This document shows, one piece after another, positions 25,036-33,693 of a stretch of DNA of 53,593 nt; position 1 is the first letter of the stretch, and each line of letters starts with the position of its first letter. Origin of the DNA: an uncultured Alphaproteobacteria bacterium (lineage in GTDB: Bacteria; Pseudomonadota; Alphaproteobacteria; HIMB59; GCA-002718135); NCBI GenBank assembly GCA_902614375.1, contig CACMKZ010000008.1, positions 1-53,593 of the forward strand. Direction: 5' to 3'. The position numbers and the translations under genes were made by a program. Under the pieces are notes generated by a model, which was given only the letters and a program-made list of their open reading frames with translations, searched no databases and was not told the DNA's origin.

Positions 25036-26370
25036 ATGAAATTTTATAAATATATTTTAAATTTCTTCTTAGCTTCTTTATTTTTTATCTCCTCGCAATC
25101 ATTCGCAATTACTGCACAAGATATTGAAAATGCAGATCCTTCAGGTCAAACTGTTGAATTCTGGGTTCAATATTCAGATGAAAGATTAGATGCAATGATG
25201 GCAAGAGCTGAAAGATTTGAAGCTGAAACAGGAATAAAAGTTAATGTTGTTCACAAAGGACATTATGGTAAAGTTCAATCCGCTATGATGTCTGCTGCTG
25301 GAACAAAAGATATAGCAGATGTTGCAAGAGGTTATGGTAATGCTGCTGCAGATATGTACTTAATTGGCGCTTCAATTGATCAAAATATTTTAGCAAATAG
25401 TAAAAAATGGGGTGTTTCACAAGATGATATAGCAGATTGGGGTGCAAACTGGACTGTTGGCTTCTCACCATATTTTGATGGAAATCCAAAACTATTACAT
25501 GAAGTTGGAAAATCAATAGAGATCCTTTACTACAATGCAGATTGGTTAAAGGAACTAGGTTTAGACGCTCCTAAAACTCCTGCTGATTTTGCGGAAGCAG
25601 CATGTGCTGCGACCAATCAAGATTACAGTGGTAAGATGGGTGAAGACGTTCCAAGTTATGGATATGAAATAGATACTGATGCAAGTAACTTTGCAGCATG
25701 GGTATTTGCGCATGGAGGAGATGTATTTGACTATGATAATGGTCAGTATATTTACAATGGCCCAAAAGCCATTGAAGCTATGGAATTCATTCAAGGAATG
25801 GCAAATAAAGGATGCGCAATAGTTGCAAGAGGTAAATATACTGACCAGCAATACTTAGGACAAGGTTCTGTTTTATTTGCTGCAGGATCTACTTCTGGTA
25901 TCACCTATTTCCAGAAAGCCATTGAAGAGGGTTACAATGGTAATTGGGATGTAGCTCCATTATCATACACCACTAGTGAACCGGTGCTTAACTTATATGG
26001 TGGTGGTTTAATTATGGGAAATACAGGTGATGCTAATAGAATGGTAGCAGCATATCAGTGGATGAAATATATTTCTAATACTGAGAACTCAGCAGTTTGG
26101 TCAACTGAAAGTGGATATGGTTTTGTTAGAACCTCTTCTGCAGATCATCCATTAATTGCTGAAAAAAGAGCTGAATTACCTCAATATGATAAATCATTAA
26201 CAATGGTTCAATACGGAAAAGGTGAACCATCAGTGCCTGGTTATTATTCAGTTAGAGGTGAGGTTGAAAAAGCTTATGCAGCAATCATTAATGGTGATGA
26301 TATCATTTCAACATTAAATCAATTAAATGAAGATGCTAATGCAATATTAGCTGATGCAACTGCAGAGTAG
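25036..26370 (+). CDS. Sugar ABC transporter substrate-binding protein
   Basis: This periplasmic binding protein of about 444 residues belongs to the MalE/UgpB (family 1) extracellular solute-binding proteins. It has a signal peptide (about 1-24, ending SQSFA), then EFWVQYSDERLDAMMARAERFEAETGIKV-like strand/helix order, and aromatic-rich ligand loops. I chose the ATG at 25036, preceded by GGGGTGA, over an in-frame GTG at 25030. A strong terminator follows. The ligand is probably a carbohydrate or polyol; the iol genes at 31.9-34.5 kb make inositol one option, but this is only inference. Confidence 0.9.
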   Translation: MKFYKYILNFFLASLFFISSQSFAITAQDIENADPSGQTVEFWVQYSDERLDAMMARAERFEAETGIKVNVVHKGHYGKVQSAMMSAAGTKDIADVARGYGNAAADMYLIGASIDQNILANSKKWGVSQDDIADWGANWTVGFSPYFDGNPKLLHEVGKSIEILYYNADWLKELGLDAPKTPADFAEAACAATNQDYSGKMGEDVPSYGYEIDTDASNFAAWVFAHGGDVFDYDNGQYIYNGPKAIEAMEFIQGMANKGCAIVARGKYTDQQYLGQGSVLFAAGSTSGITYFQKAIEEGYNGNWDVAPLSYTTSEPVLNLYGGGLIMGNTGDANRMVAAYQWMKYISNTENSAVWSTESGYGFVRTSSADHPLIAEKRAELPQYDKSLTMVQYGKGEPSVPGYYSVRGEVEKAYAAIINGDDIISTLNQLNEDANAILADATAE

Positions 26371-26391
26371 TTTAATTATTTTACTTTTATT

Positions 26392-26418
26392 AAGGGTGGT
26401 TTATACCACCCTTTTTTT
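26392..26418 (+). terminator. Rho-independent terminator abutting the next start codon
   Basis: A perfect 9-bp stem AAGGGTGGT/ACCACCCTT (26392-26400 with 26405-26413), loop TTAT, then a T run. It closes the ABC transporter operon. The T run ends directly at the ATG (26419) of the phosphatase-like gene, leaving no room for a separate promoter or a normal ribosome site. Confidence 0.93.
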
Positions 26419-26979
26419 ATGATAATTGTTTGTTCTCTTAATGATTTACTTAATGTGTGTGAAAGCATACAGCCCAAATATCTTGTATCAGTAATTGATC
26501 CAGGATATGCACCAGAAACACCCAAAGGTGTAAAAAATCATTTAAAGCTTGGATTTGACGATATTATTGAAATTAGTAGCAATAATAAAATATTTCGATT
26601 GAATACTGATGAAATACCACAAATTCTACCTGCAGAAGAACATGTAAATTCAATAGCTAATTTTACTTCTAAATATACTTATGATGAAGATATTGTTATT
26701 CATTGTTGGTGTGGTGTGTCAAGATCAATGGCAACAGCTACTTATTTACTATGTAGAGAAAACAAAACTAATATTGAAAATACAATTAAATATATTCGTA
26801 ATCTTGCACCACATGCAAACCCAAATAAATTATTGATAAATCACTTTGAAAAGAAATTAGATGTTAGCAATCAAATTTCAAAATCATTTTTAAAATTCCC
26901 TTATACTAAAACATACGATTGTTCTTCAAATTTTGCACCTGTTACTTTATTTGATATAAAAGATATTGAAAAAAACTAA
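26419..26979 (+). CDS. Protein tyrosine/dual-specificity phosphatase-like protein
   Basis: The 186-residue protein shows the cysteine-phosphatase loop HCWCGVSRS: nucleophile Cys96 and Arg102 in a CX5R motif. An N-terminal region (IIVCSLNDLLNV, then VSVIDPGYAPETP) matches alphaproteobacterial tyrosine-phosphatase-family proteins, which supports starting at 26419 although the ATG touches the preceding terminator. Substrates are unknown. Its stop overlaps the apt start (TAATG), so the two genes are coupled. Translation probably depends on a terminator read-through or a near-leaderless transcript. Confidence 0.82.
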   Translation: MIIVCSLNDLLNVCESIQPKYLVSVIDPGYAPETPKGVKNHLKLGFDDIIEISSNNKIFRLNTDEIPQILPAEEHVNSIANFTSKYTYDEDIVIHCWCGVSRSMATATYLLCRENKTNIENTIKYIRNLAPHANPNKLLINHFEKKLDVSNQISKSFLKFPYTKTYDCSSNFAPVTLFDIKDIEKN

Positions 26980-27494
26980 TGAAAGAATACGTTCGAACAA
27001 TTGCTGATTATCCTGTTAAAGGAATTCAATTCAGAGATATTACAACACTATTGCAAAATGCAGGACACTTTAAACAAGTCATTGATGACATGGTAAAACC
27101 ATGGCAAAATAAAAAAATAGATGCAGTTTTAAGTATAGAATCACGTGGATTTATTATGGCAGGAGCTATAGCTTATTTTTTAAATGCTGCATTTGTTCCT
27201 TTAAGAAAGCCTCATAAACTTCCATTTGATACTTTCAAAACCTCATACGACTTAGAATATGGATCAACTGAAATGCATATTCATACAGATGCCTTAGATG
27301 GTCATAAAGATTTACTAATTATTGATGATCTTTTAGCAACAGGTGGAACCGCACTTGCAGCAGTAGAGTTAATTCAAAAGTTTGAAGACAAAAATATTGT
27401 TGGCGCAGGTTTTATAATAAATTTACCAGATTTAAGTGGTGATAAAAAACTAATTGAAAAAGGAATTGAGATACATTCTTTAATGGAGTTTTAA
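26979..27494 (+). CDS. apt: Adenine phosphoribosyltransferase
   Basis: Apt salvages adenine to AMP with PRPP. The 171-residue protein has family length, the N-terminal DYPVKGIQFRDITTLLQ (11-27), SIESRGFIMAG for base binding, the flexible loop with RKPHKLP, and the PRPP motif LLIIDDLLATGGTALAAVEL. The start overlaps the phosphatase stop by one base; a thiolase gene starts immediately after its stop. Adenine could come from a nucleosidase such as the one at 34.5 kb, though this link is inferred. Confidence 0.95.
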   Translation: MKEYVRTIADYPVKGIQFRDITTLLQNAGHFKQVIDDMVKPWQNKKIDAVLSIESRGFIMAGAIAYFLNAAFVPLRKPHKLPFDTFKTSYDLEYGSTEMHIHTDALDGHKDLLIIDDLLATGGTALAAVELIQKFEDKNIVGAGFIINLPDLSGDKKLIEKGIEIHSLMEF

Positions 27495-28634
27495 ATGAGA
27501 AATGCAGTTATTGTTGGTTACAAAAGATCACCCTTCACCTTTGCTCGTAAAGGTGAAATGGCTAATATAAGACCAGAAGACATTTTATCACAAACAATAA
27601 ATCAATTACTTAATGAAATTCAAATTAATAAAAATGACATAGAAGACATTATTACTGGCTGCGCGTATCCTGAAGGAGCACAAGGTAATAATATTGCTAA
27701 AATTGTTTCTTTCATGACAGATATGCCAGAACATGTAGCAGGTATGACAGTCAATAGATGGTGCGGTTCTTCAATGCAAGCTATTCATGATGCAACTGGT
27801 GCGATTGCAATTAACTCTGGAGACGTTTTTTTATGTTGTGGAGTAGAAAGTATGACATTTATTCCTATGAATGGATTAACATACGATCCTCATCCTCAAT
27901 TAAGTAAAGATAATCCAAATGTGTACATGTCAATGGGCATCACAGCTGAAAATGTTGCAAAAAAATTTGATATTTCTCGTAAAGAACAACAAGAATTTGC
28001 TATTAGCAGTCATTACAAAGCTAATTTAGCTAGAGAATCAAAAATGTTTGAAAATGAAATAGTGTCTATCACAAATAATGATGAGAAAATTAATAAAGAT
28101 GGTGGCATTCGACCTAACACCTCACATGAAATTTTAGATGGGTTAAAACTTGCTTTTGATGAAAATGGAACAGTAACAGCTGGTACAGCCTCACCATTAA
28201 CAGATGGAGCATCAGCAGTAATTGTTTGTGAGGAAGAATATGCAAAAAAAAATAATCTAAATATTTTAGCTCGTATTAAATCTACAGCTGTAGTTGGTTG
28301 TCCACCAGAATTAATGGGTCTTGGCCCAATTAATGCATCTAAAAAAGCTCTAAAAAGAGCTAATTTATCTATTTCTGATATTGATATTGTGGAACTAAAT
28401 GAGGCATTTGCTTCTCAATCTTTAGCATGTATTAAAGAATTAAAGATGGACATAAATAAAGTAAATATACATGGTGGAGCAATAGCATTAGGCCACCCTT
28501 TGGGTGCTACTGGAGCAAGGATTACAGGTAAAGTTGCAACTCTATTGCAAAATAAAAATAAAAAGTATGGATTAGCGACACAATGTATAGGTTTAGGTCA
28601 AGGTATTGCAACTGTGTTAGAAAATATTAATTAA
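27495..28634 (+). CDS. Acetyl-CoA acyltransferase (thiolase)
   Basis: Thiolases cleave 3-ketoacyl-CoA in beta-oxidation or condense acetyl-CoA. The 379-residue protein has the acylated Cys90 (NRWCGSSMQAIHDA), the catalytic His334 in GGAIALGHPLGATGAR and Cys364 in TQCIGLGQG. The neighbouring acyl-CoA dehydrogenase points to the degradative FadA/FadI-type role rather than biosynthesis. It starts directly at the apt stop and is followed 5 bp later by the dehydrogenase. Confidence 0.92.
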   Translation: MRNAVIVGYKRSPFTFARKGEMANIRPEDILSQTINQLLNEIQINKNDIEDIITGCAYPEGAQGNNIAKIVSFMTDMPEHVAGMTVNRWCGSSMQAIHDATGAIAINSGDVFLCCGVESMTFIPMNGLTYDPHPQLSKDNPNVYMSMGITAENVAKKFDISRKEQQEFAISSHYKANLARESKMFENEIVSITNNDEKINKDGGIRPNTSHEILDGLKLAFDENGTVTAGTASPLTDGASAVIVCEEEYAKKNNLNILARIKSTAVVGCPPELMGLGPINASKKALKRANLSISDIDIVELNEAFASQSLACIKELKMDINKVNIHGGAIALGHPLGATGARITGKVATLLQNKNKKYGLATQCIGLGQGIATVLENIN

Positions 28635-28639
28635 ATATT

Positions 28640-30415
28640 ATGCAAATTTATAAAACACCCCTACGTGAGTTTAAATTTTTAATTGAAGATTTTTTAAATC
28701 TTAAGGAAAGTGAAACATTAAAAAAATTAGATTTAGAAACAAGTGATCTAATGCTTATTATTGAAGAAGCAGCAAAACTTTGTGAAGAAACCTTACTCCC
28801 GCTTAATCAAAGTGGAGATAGTGAAGGATGTTCATTTAATAATGGAGTTGTGACTGCTCCAAAAGGATTTAAAGAAGCTTATAAAACTTTTTCTGAAAAT
28901 GGCTGGCAAGGACTAAAAGTAAAAGAAGAATTTGGTGGTCAAAACCTACCTTATATTATGAATATGATTTTAGATGAAATGATAAGCTCTACTAATATGT
29001 CATTTGGTCTTTATCCAGGTCTTACAGCAAATGCAATTGATGCAATTGAAAAGAGTGCCAATGAAGATTTGAAAAATACTTATCTGCCAAATTTAACTAG
29101 TGGTAAGTGGACAGGCACAATGAATTTAACTGAACCTCAATGTGGAACAGATCTTGGATTAAGTAAAACAATGGCAACACCATTAAATGATGGAAGTTAC
29201 AGTATTACTGGTACCAAAATTTTTATTACATGTGGAGAGCATGATTTAAGTGATAACATTATTCATTTAGTACTAGCAAGAACACCAAATGCGCCCCCTG
29301 GTATAAAAGGTATAAGTTTATTCTTGGTTCCTAAATTTTTACCAAATGAAAGTGGTGATTTTGTTGATAGAAATAAAGTTGAATGTGGATCAATAGAAAA
29401 GAAGATGGGTATTCATGCTAGTCCAACCTGTGTCATGCACTACAATGAAGCTAAGGGCTGGCTAGTAGGTGATCTTAATAAAGGAATGAGAGCGATGTTT
29501 ATAATGATGAATGGAGCTCGTTTGTTTGTAGGAATACAAGGATTAGGTTTATCAGAAACTGCTTATCAATCAGCACTTTATTATTCGAAAGAGCGTTTAC
29601 AAGGAAAATTATCTTCCAGTAATCAGGTAGCTGATCCTATAATTGTTCATCCTGAAATAAGAAAAAACTTATTATATATAAAATCCATAAATGAAGCAGT
29701 TAGAGGTTTAACTTTATTGGCTGGAAATCACTTTGATAATATTGAAAATTCTTCAGATGATAAAGAAAAGAAATTATCTGAAAATTTTATAGCACTCATG
29801 ACGCCAATTATTAAATCGTATGCTTCAGATAAATCTGTAGAGAATACAAATAGAGCTATGCAAATCTATGGTGGTCATGGTTTTATTACTGACCATGGAA
29901 TGGAACAATTAGTAAGAGATGCTAGAATTACAACAATTTATGAAGGAACGAACGGAATTCAAGCTCTAGATTTGATAGGAAGAAAATTACAAACTGACAA
30001 CGGTGCATTATTTAATGAATTTTTTAATATGATTGATAATTATCAAGTTAAAATTTCCAATAATCAAGATATGAAAAAATATATTGATTTATTTATGCCT
30101 TCATATGATTCTTACAAAAGTATTTTTGAATATATTAAATCATTAGATGATGAAAATGAGATTAATTCTCATGCTGTAGAATTTTTAAATTTATCATCTT
30201 TGATTTCTCTAGGTTATATTTGGTTGCACTATATAGAAATTTCATTAGCAAAATTAGAAAAGCATGATGAAAGTTTTTATAAATCTAAAATAGAAACTGG
30301 TAACTTCTTTTTAACTAAATTATTAGGTGAAACACAAGTTCTTTGTCAAAATATAAGATCTGGTGGAAAATACTATAATGACTATAATGATAAATATTTT
30401 GAAACAGCAATCTAA
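28640..30415 (+). CDS. Acyl-CoA dehydrogenase, large bacterial type
   Basis: This 591-residue FAD enzyme introduces the first double bond in acyl-CoA oxidation. Compared with about 380 residues for classical enzymes it has extra N- and C-terminal regions, as in the common proteobacterial ~590-residue type. Motifs: GFKEAYKTFSENGWQGLKVKEE-like N-terminus, MNLTEPQCGTDLG for FAD/substrate, QIYGGHGF, and TTIYEGTNGIQALDLIGRKL, the last carrying the likely catalytic glutamate. It follows thiolase by 5 bp and overlaps the NDUFS4-like gene by one base. A 3-hydroxyacyl-CoA dehydrogenase/hydratase gene is not present nearby. Confidence 0.93.
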   Translation: MQIYKTPLREFKFLIEDFLNLKESETLKKLDLETSDLMLIIEEAAKLCEETLLPLNQSGDSEGCSFNNGVVTAPKGFKEAYKTFSENGWQGLKVKEEFGGQNLPYIMNMILDEMISSTNMSFGLYPGLTANAIDAIEKSANEDLKNTYLPNLTSGKWTGTMNLTEPQCGTDLGLSKTMATPLNDGSYSITGTKIFITCGEHDLSDNIIHLVLARTPNAPPGIKGISLFLVPKFLPNESGDFVDRNKVECGSIEKKMGIHASPTCVMHYNEAKGWLVGDLNKGMRAMFIMMNGARLFVGIQGLGLSETAYQSALYYSKERLQGKLSSSNQVADPIIVHPEIRKNLLYIKSINEAVRGLTLLAGNHFDNIENSSDDKEKKLSENFIALMTPIIKSYASDKSVENTNRAMQIYGGHGFITDHGMEQLVRDARITTIYEGTNGIQALDLIGRKLQTDNGALFNEFFNMIDNYQVKISNNQDMKKYIDLFMPSYDSYKSIFEYIKSLDDENEINSHAVEFLNLSSLISLGYIWLHYIEISLAKLEKHDESFYKSKIETGNFFLTKLLGETQVLCQNIRSGGKYYNDYNDKYFETAI

Positions 30416-30720
30416 TGACTATAAAAATTTATAAACCATCAAAAACTTCCATGCAATCGGGTTTTAAAAAAACTAAATTATGGTTAGCTGAATATATTTC
30501 TGAAGTAGAACAAGTAAAAGATTCTTTAATGGGGTGGAATAGTTCATTAGATACCAAATCTCAGATTAAACTTTTTTTTGATACCAAAGAACAAGCTATT
30601 GAATGGGCAAAAAAAAATAATTATCAATATTTTGTCGAAGAACCAAAGCAAAGAAAAATTAAACCAAAAAGTTATGCTTCAAATTTTGATACAAATAGAA
30701 AAGAGCCTTGGACACATTAA
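30415..30720 (+). CDS. NADH dehydrogenase accessory subunit, NDUFS4-like (ETC complex I subunit)
   Basis: The 101-residue protein matches the NDUFS4/18-kDa complex I subunit family, which alphaproteobacteria share with mitochondria. Visible features: an N-terminal KIYKPSKTSMQSG, W(L)AEYISE, the DSLMGWNSSLDTKSQIKLFFDTKEQAIEWA core and the conserved end EPWTH. It should stabilise the NADH-binding arm of complex I. It overlaps the acyl-CoA dehydrogenase gene by one base and precedes tRNA-Arg, a neighbourhood also seen in other alphaproteobacteria. Confidence 0.9.
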   Translation: MTIKIYKPSKTSMQSGFKKTKLWLAEYISEVEQVKDSLMGWNSSLDTKSQIKLFFDTKEQAIEWAKKNNYQYFVEEPKQRKIKPKSYASNFDTNRKEPWTH

Positions 30721-30767
30721 GTATAATTTCTTTCTTTATTTTTTAGACTATGATAAATGCAAACTAT

Positions 30768-30843
30768 GCGCCCGTAGCTCAGTGGATAGAGCAACCGCCT
30801 TCTAAGCGGTAGGTCAAATGTTCGAATCATTTCGGGCGCGCCA
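30768..30843 (+). tRNA. tRNA-Arg (TCT)
   Basis: Acceptor GCGCCCG/CGGGCGC, D-arm AGCTCAGTGGATAGAGC, anticodon stem ACCGC/GCGGT around CTTCTAA with anticodon TCT, T-arm with TTCGAAT, discriminator G and encoded CCA. It reads AGA, the main arginine codon in an AT-rich genome. Confidence 0.97.
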
Positions 30844-30847
30844 AATA

Positions 30848-31468
30848 TTAAAATTTTGCTGCCTCCTCATCTATAAATGCATTGAAAGAAACTGATCTTC
30901 TTTCCTCATCAGAAAAGAATGGATAGACTGTATGCATCATATAACTAGGAAATATAAATAAATCTCCAACTTCAGGTTTAACATCATACACGGAGGAAAC
31001 TAAAAGCTGTGTTGATCCATGAATAAAAGCAATTTTTCCATTCTTATTTTGATCTTTGTACGATGAGCCTAAGTCCTTTGGCATTTTTGTGTACATTACT
31101 CCTGACAGATGACCATCATGCCAATGAATTGGATTATAATCACTCTCAAATTGACAAACTGCCCAACTAGATTTTAAATCAAATTTCTTAATTTCTTTTT
31201 GTAATGTTGATTTAACAAAATTAAATACAAATTGATGAAGAACATCATTTAAATTTTGATCAAGAAATTCTTTTGTTAATCTAATTTCATATTTAATTTC
31301 ACCTGCTAATTGTTTGCCATGGTATAATTCATCAATTTTATTTTCATCTTTTAATATTTCATCAATATGATTGTTGAGTGTAGTTATTGTATCATCTGAT
31401 AATTTATATTTACCTATAGCTGGTGAAAATGGTCGTATAATTTGACCTTGAATCATGCTTTCGTTCAT
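30848..31468 (-). CDS. Putative 2-oxoglutarate/Fe(II)-dependent oxygenase
   Basis: The 206-residue protein resembles the uncharacterised bacterial 2OG-Fe(II) oxygenase family often found in marine microbes and phages. Metal ligands are likely in NPIHWHDGHLSGVMY (His115/His117/Asp118) and His179 in FPSYMMHTVYPF; Arg190/191 in RRSVSFNAF would bind 2-oxoglutarate. The double-stranded beta-helix order is consistent. Substrate unknown. It is transcribed towards tRNA-Arg, 4 bp away, and is divergent from the GFA-iol operon. Confidence 0.8.
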   Translation of the reverse strand: MNESMIQGQIIRPFSPAIGKYKLSDDTITTLNNHIDEILKDENKIDELYHGKQLAGEIKYEIRLTKEFLDQNLNDVLHQFVFNFVKSTLQKEIKKFDLKSSWAVCQFESDYNPIHWHDGHLSGVMYTKMPKDLGSSYKDQNKNGKIAFIHGSTQLLVSSVYDVKPEVGDLFIFPSYMMHTVYPFFSDEERRSVSFNAFIDEEAAKF

Positions 31469-31516
31469 ATTTTATTAACTTTAATTATATTAAATATTAT
31501 AATATAGTTAAATAAA

Positions 31517-31858
31517 ATGAAATATAATTTAAACTGTCATTGTGGAGCGGTTCAATTAGAAGTTTTAACAGACTTAGAAAACATTAAACAGTGTAACTGC
31601 TCTATTTGTATAAGAAAAAACGCTAAAATGTGTATGGTCCCTAAAGAAGCAATAAATATTCTTAAAGGAAAAGAAAACTTAACTTCTTACAAATTTAATA
31701 CAATGATTGCTGAACATTTTTTTTGTAAGATTTGTGGCATCTATACTCATCATCATAGGAGGAGTGATCCAAATGGGGCAGCAATAAATATTGGATGCAT
31801 AGATTCAATTGATCCTTTTAAATATGATGCTGACTTTATTGATATGAAAAATAAATAA
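31517..31858 (+). CDS. Short GFA-family zinc protein
   Basis: At 113 residues this is a compact GFA/CENP-V-fold protein: NCHCGAVQLEV (cysteines 7 and 9), CNCSIC (26, 28, 31), and FFCKICGIYTHHH later. It differs clearly from the 151-residue GFA protein at 19.3 kb. The gene begins what looks like a six-gene operon, 4 bp before iolC. Its biochemical role is unknown; the position suggests handling of an aldehyde or metabolite of the iol pathway, but this is only a guess. Confidence 0.85.
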   Translation: MKYNLNCHCGAVQLEVLTDLENIKQCNCSICIRKNAKMCMVPKEAINILKGKENLTSYKFNTMIAEHFFCKICGIYTHHHRRSDPNGAAINIGCIDSIDPFKYDADFIDMKNK

Positions 31859-31862
31859 TTTT

Positions 31863-32849
31863 ATGTCGTTTGAATTTTTAATTTCGAAAATTCAAAAAAA
31901 TAATTTCTTACTCATAGGTAGAGCAGGGATTGATATTTATCCTGATCCACCGGGGACTAAAACTGAAAATGCCAAATCCTTTGTTACCCATCTTGGAGGA
32001 TCTTCTGCTAATATGGGTGTCCAATTAACTTTATTTGGTGGTAATTGTAATCTACTGACCAGAGTATCTGATGATGCTTTAGGTAAATTGGCTATTAATC
32101 AACTAAATCATTATGGCGTTAAAAACAAATTAGTAGAATTTGAAAAAAATGAATCAAGAATTTCTTTTGCTATTGTTGAAACCACAGTTAAAGATCATCA
32201 ATCAATTATTTATAGACATAAAGCTTCTGATTTATTTTTAAATAAAGATGATGTTGAAAATGCTAATATAAAAAATTTTGATTGTTTATTAATTACTGGA
32301 ACTTCTTTAGCAGCTGAGCCTTCGAGAGGTGCTACTTTATATGCTTTAGATATAGCAAATAAAAATAATATTCCTGTAATTATGGACATTGATTATAGAC
32401 CATATACTTGGGAGTCATCAAAAAAAGCAAAAGAAGTTTATAATTTAGCAGCAAGTAAATGTAGTGGTGTAATTGGAAATGATGATGAGTTTGGAGTATT
32501 AGCTGGTGATTACAACAATGGTTTGGATCATGCTAGACAATTAGCTAAAAATTTAAGCTTAATTATTTATAAAAAAGGTGAAAAAGGCTCTATTACTTTT
32601 GCAATGAACAAAGAAATTAAAAAGGGAATATTTCCCGTTAAGCCCTTGAAACCAACTGGAGCCGGTGATGCATTTATGGGATCATTAATTGGATCAATTT
32701 TAAAGACTAATGATTTAGAAAAATCTATAGAAATAGGTTCAGCCGCAGCAGCTATTGTAGTAACAAAAGTTGGTTGTGCGCCAGCAATGCCAAATTTAAA
32801 TGAAATTTTAGAATTTATGAAATATAATAAAATTAATGAAGGAGAATAA
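31863..32849 (+). CDS. iolC: 5-dehydro-2-deoxygluconokinase, PfkB family
   Basis: IolC phosphorylates 5-dehydro-2-deoxygluconate in myo-inositol catabolism. The 328-residue PfkB/ribokinase-family protein has the N-terminal LIGRAGIDIYPDPPGTK typical of IolC, GGSSANMGVQLTLFGG, and the catalytic TGAGDAFMG (base Asp269). It is a single-domain kinase without the C-terminal DUF2090 domain fused in many alphaproteobacterial IolC proteins; a separate aldolase lies two genes downstream instead. Directly followed by iolB, which strongly supports the call. Confidence 0.85.
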   Translation: MSFEFLISKIQKNNFLLIGRAGIDIYPDPPGTKTENAKSFVTHLGGSSANMGVQLTLFGGNCNLLTRVSDDALGKLAINQLNHYGVKNKLVEFEKNESRISFAIVETTVKDHQSIIYRHKASDLFLNKDDVENANIKNFDCLLITGTSLAAEPSRGATLYALDIANKNNIPVIMDIDYRPYTWESSKKAKEVYNLAASKCSGVIGNDDEFGVLAGDYNNGLDHARQLAKNLSLIIYKKGEKGSITFAMNKEIKKGIFPVKPLKPTGAGDAFMGSLIGSILKTNDLEKSIEIGSAAAAIVVTKVGCAPAMPNLNEILEFMKYNKINEGE

Positions 32850-32850
32850 T

Positions 32851-33693
32851 ATGCATATTCCACCATTTGATAATAAAAACAAGCCAATTGTAGATATTGA
32901 AGACAGTAGAGTTCCTTTAAATTATTTTAACATAGTAAAATTAAATAAAGATCAATCTTTTGAATATCAAACACCTGGTTATGAAACATGCATAGTTCCT
33001 GCTACTGGAACAATTAATGTAGAAATTGAAGGAATAAAAGTTGAGTCATTAGGGACTAGAACAGTTGATGTGTGGGATGGAGAGCCAGAAGGTGTTTATG
33101 TGCCCTCTAATACAAAAGCTCAATTTACATCTTTAGTAGATAATTCAGAAATTTTTATTGCTGGCGCAAAGTATGATAAAACTCTTGAACCATTTGCTGT
33201 TAGAACAAATGAAATTGATTTAGTGCAGTACGGTTCTGATGATACAAAAACTCATAGAAAAATTAAACATATTTTAGGTGCTAAGCATCATGATAAAGTT
33301 GGAAGATTGCTTTGTAATGAACTTTATACTGTAGGGCAGGGAGGTTGGTCGGGGTTTCCGCCTCATAAGCATGATACAGATCGTCTACCTGATGAAACTA
33401 GGCATGATGAAACATATAATTACAGATTTAAACCTAATAATGGATTTGGTTTTCAGATGTTTCAGCAAGTTGATGATAAAGTTGGTAAAGCTGAACATAT
33501 AATTGATGGGTCGACCATTATGATTAGAACAGGCTATCATCCATGTGTCGTAGCACCTGGGTATGAGATGTATTATTTTACAATTCTTGGAGGACTGTCT
33601 CAAAGATCTCTTGTCCAATTTTTTCAACCTGAGCACGCATATCAAGTAGAAACAATTCCAGGAATTAAGGATATGATTGCTAAATACAAATAA
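32851..33693 (+). CDS. iolB: 5-deoxy-glucuronate isomerase
   Basis: IolB isomerises 5-deoxy-glucuronate to 5-dehydro-2-deoxygluconate, the substrate of IolC. The protein (280 residues from ATG 32851) is a bicupin. Metal-binding histidines are in GWSGFPPHKHDTDRLPDETRHDE and a later His in the GYHPCVVAPGYEMYYF region; the family's FQMFQQV is present. An in-frame ATG exists at 32836, but AAGGAG lies between the two, 6 bases before 32851, so the later start is right and leaves 1 bp from the iolC stop. Confidence 0.94.
   Translation: MHIPPFDNKNKPIVDIEDSRVPLNYFNIVKLNKDQSFEYQTPGYETCIVPATGTINVEIEGIKVESLGTRTVDVWDGEPEGVYVPSNTKAQFTSLVDNSEIFIAGAKYDKTLEPFAVRTNEIDLVQYGSDDTKTHRKIKHILGAKHHDKVGRLLCNELYTVGQGGWSGFPPHKHDTDRLPDETRHDETYNYRFKPNNGFGFQMFQQVDDKVGKAEHIIDGSTIMIRTGYHPCVVAPGYEMYYFTILGGLSQRSLVQFFQPEHAYQVETIPGIKDMIAKYK

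Noticed and set aside
25283..25851. Several overlapping minus-strand open frames inside the sugar-binding protein gene
   Set aside because: They arise from codon bias of the sense gene; the products are low-complexity and lack start signals.
30578..30805. 75-codon frame running through the NDUFS4-like gene end into tRNA-Arg
   Set aside because: It overlaps a real gene in another frame and a tRNA, and its product has no recognisable features.
32836..32850. Earlier ATG for iolB overlapping the iolC end
   Set aside because: The AAGGAG ribosome site lies between this ATG and the one at 32851, so the later ATG is the real start.
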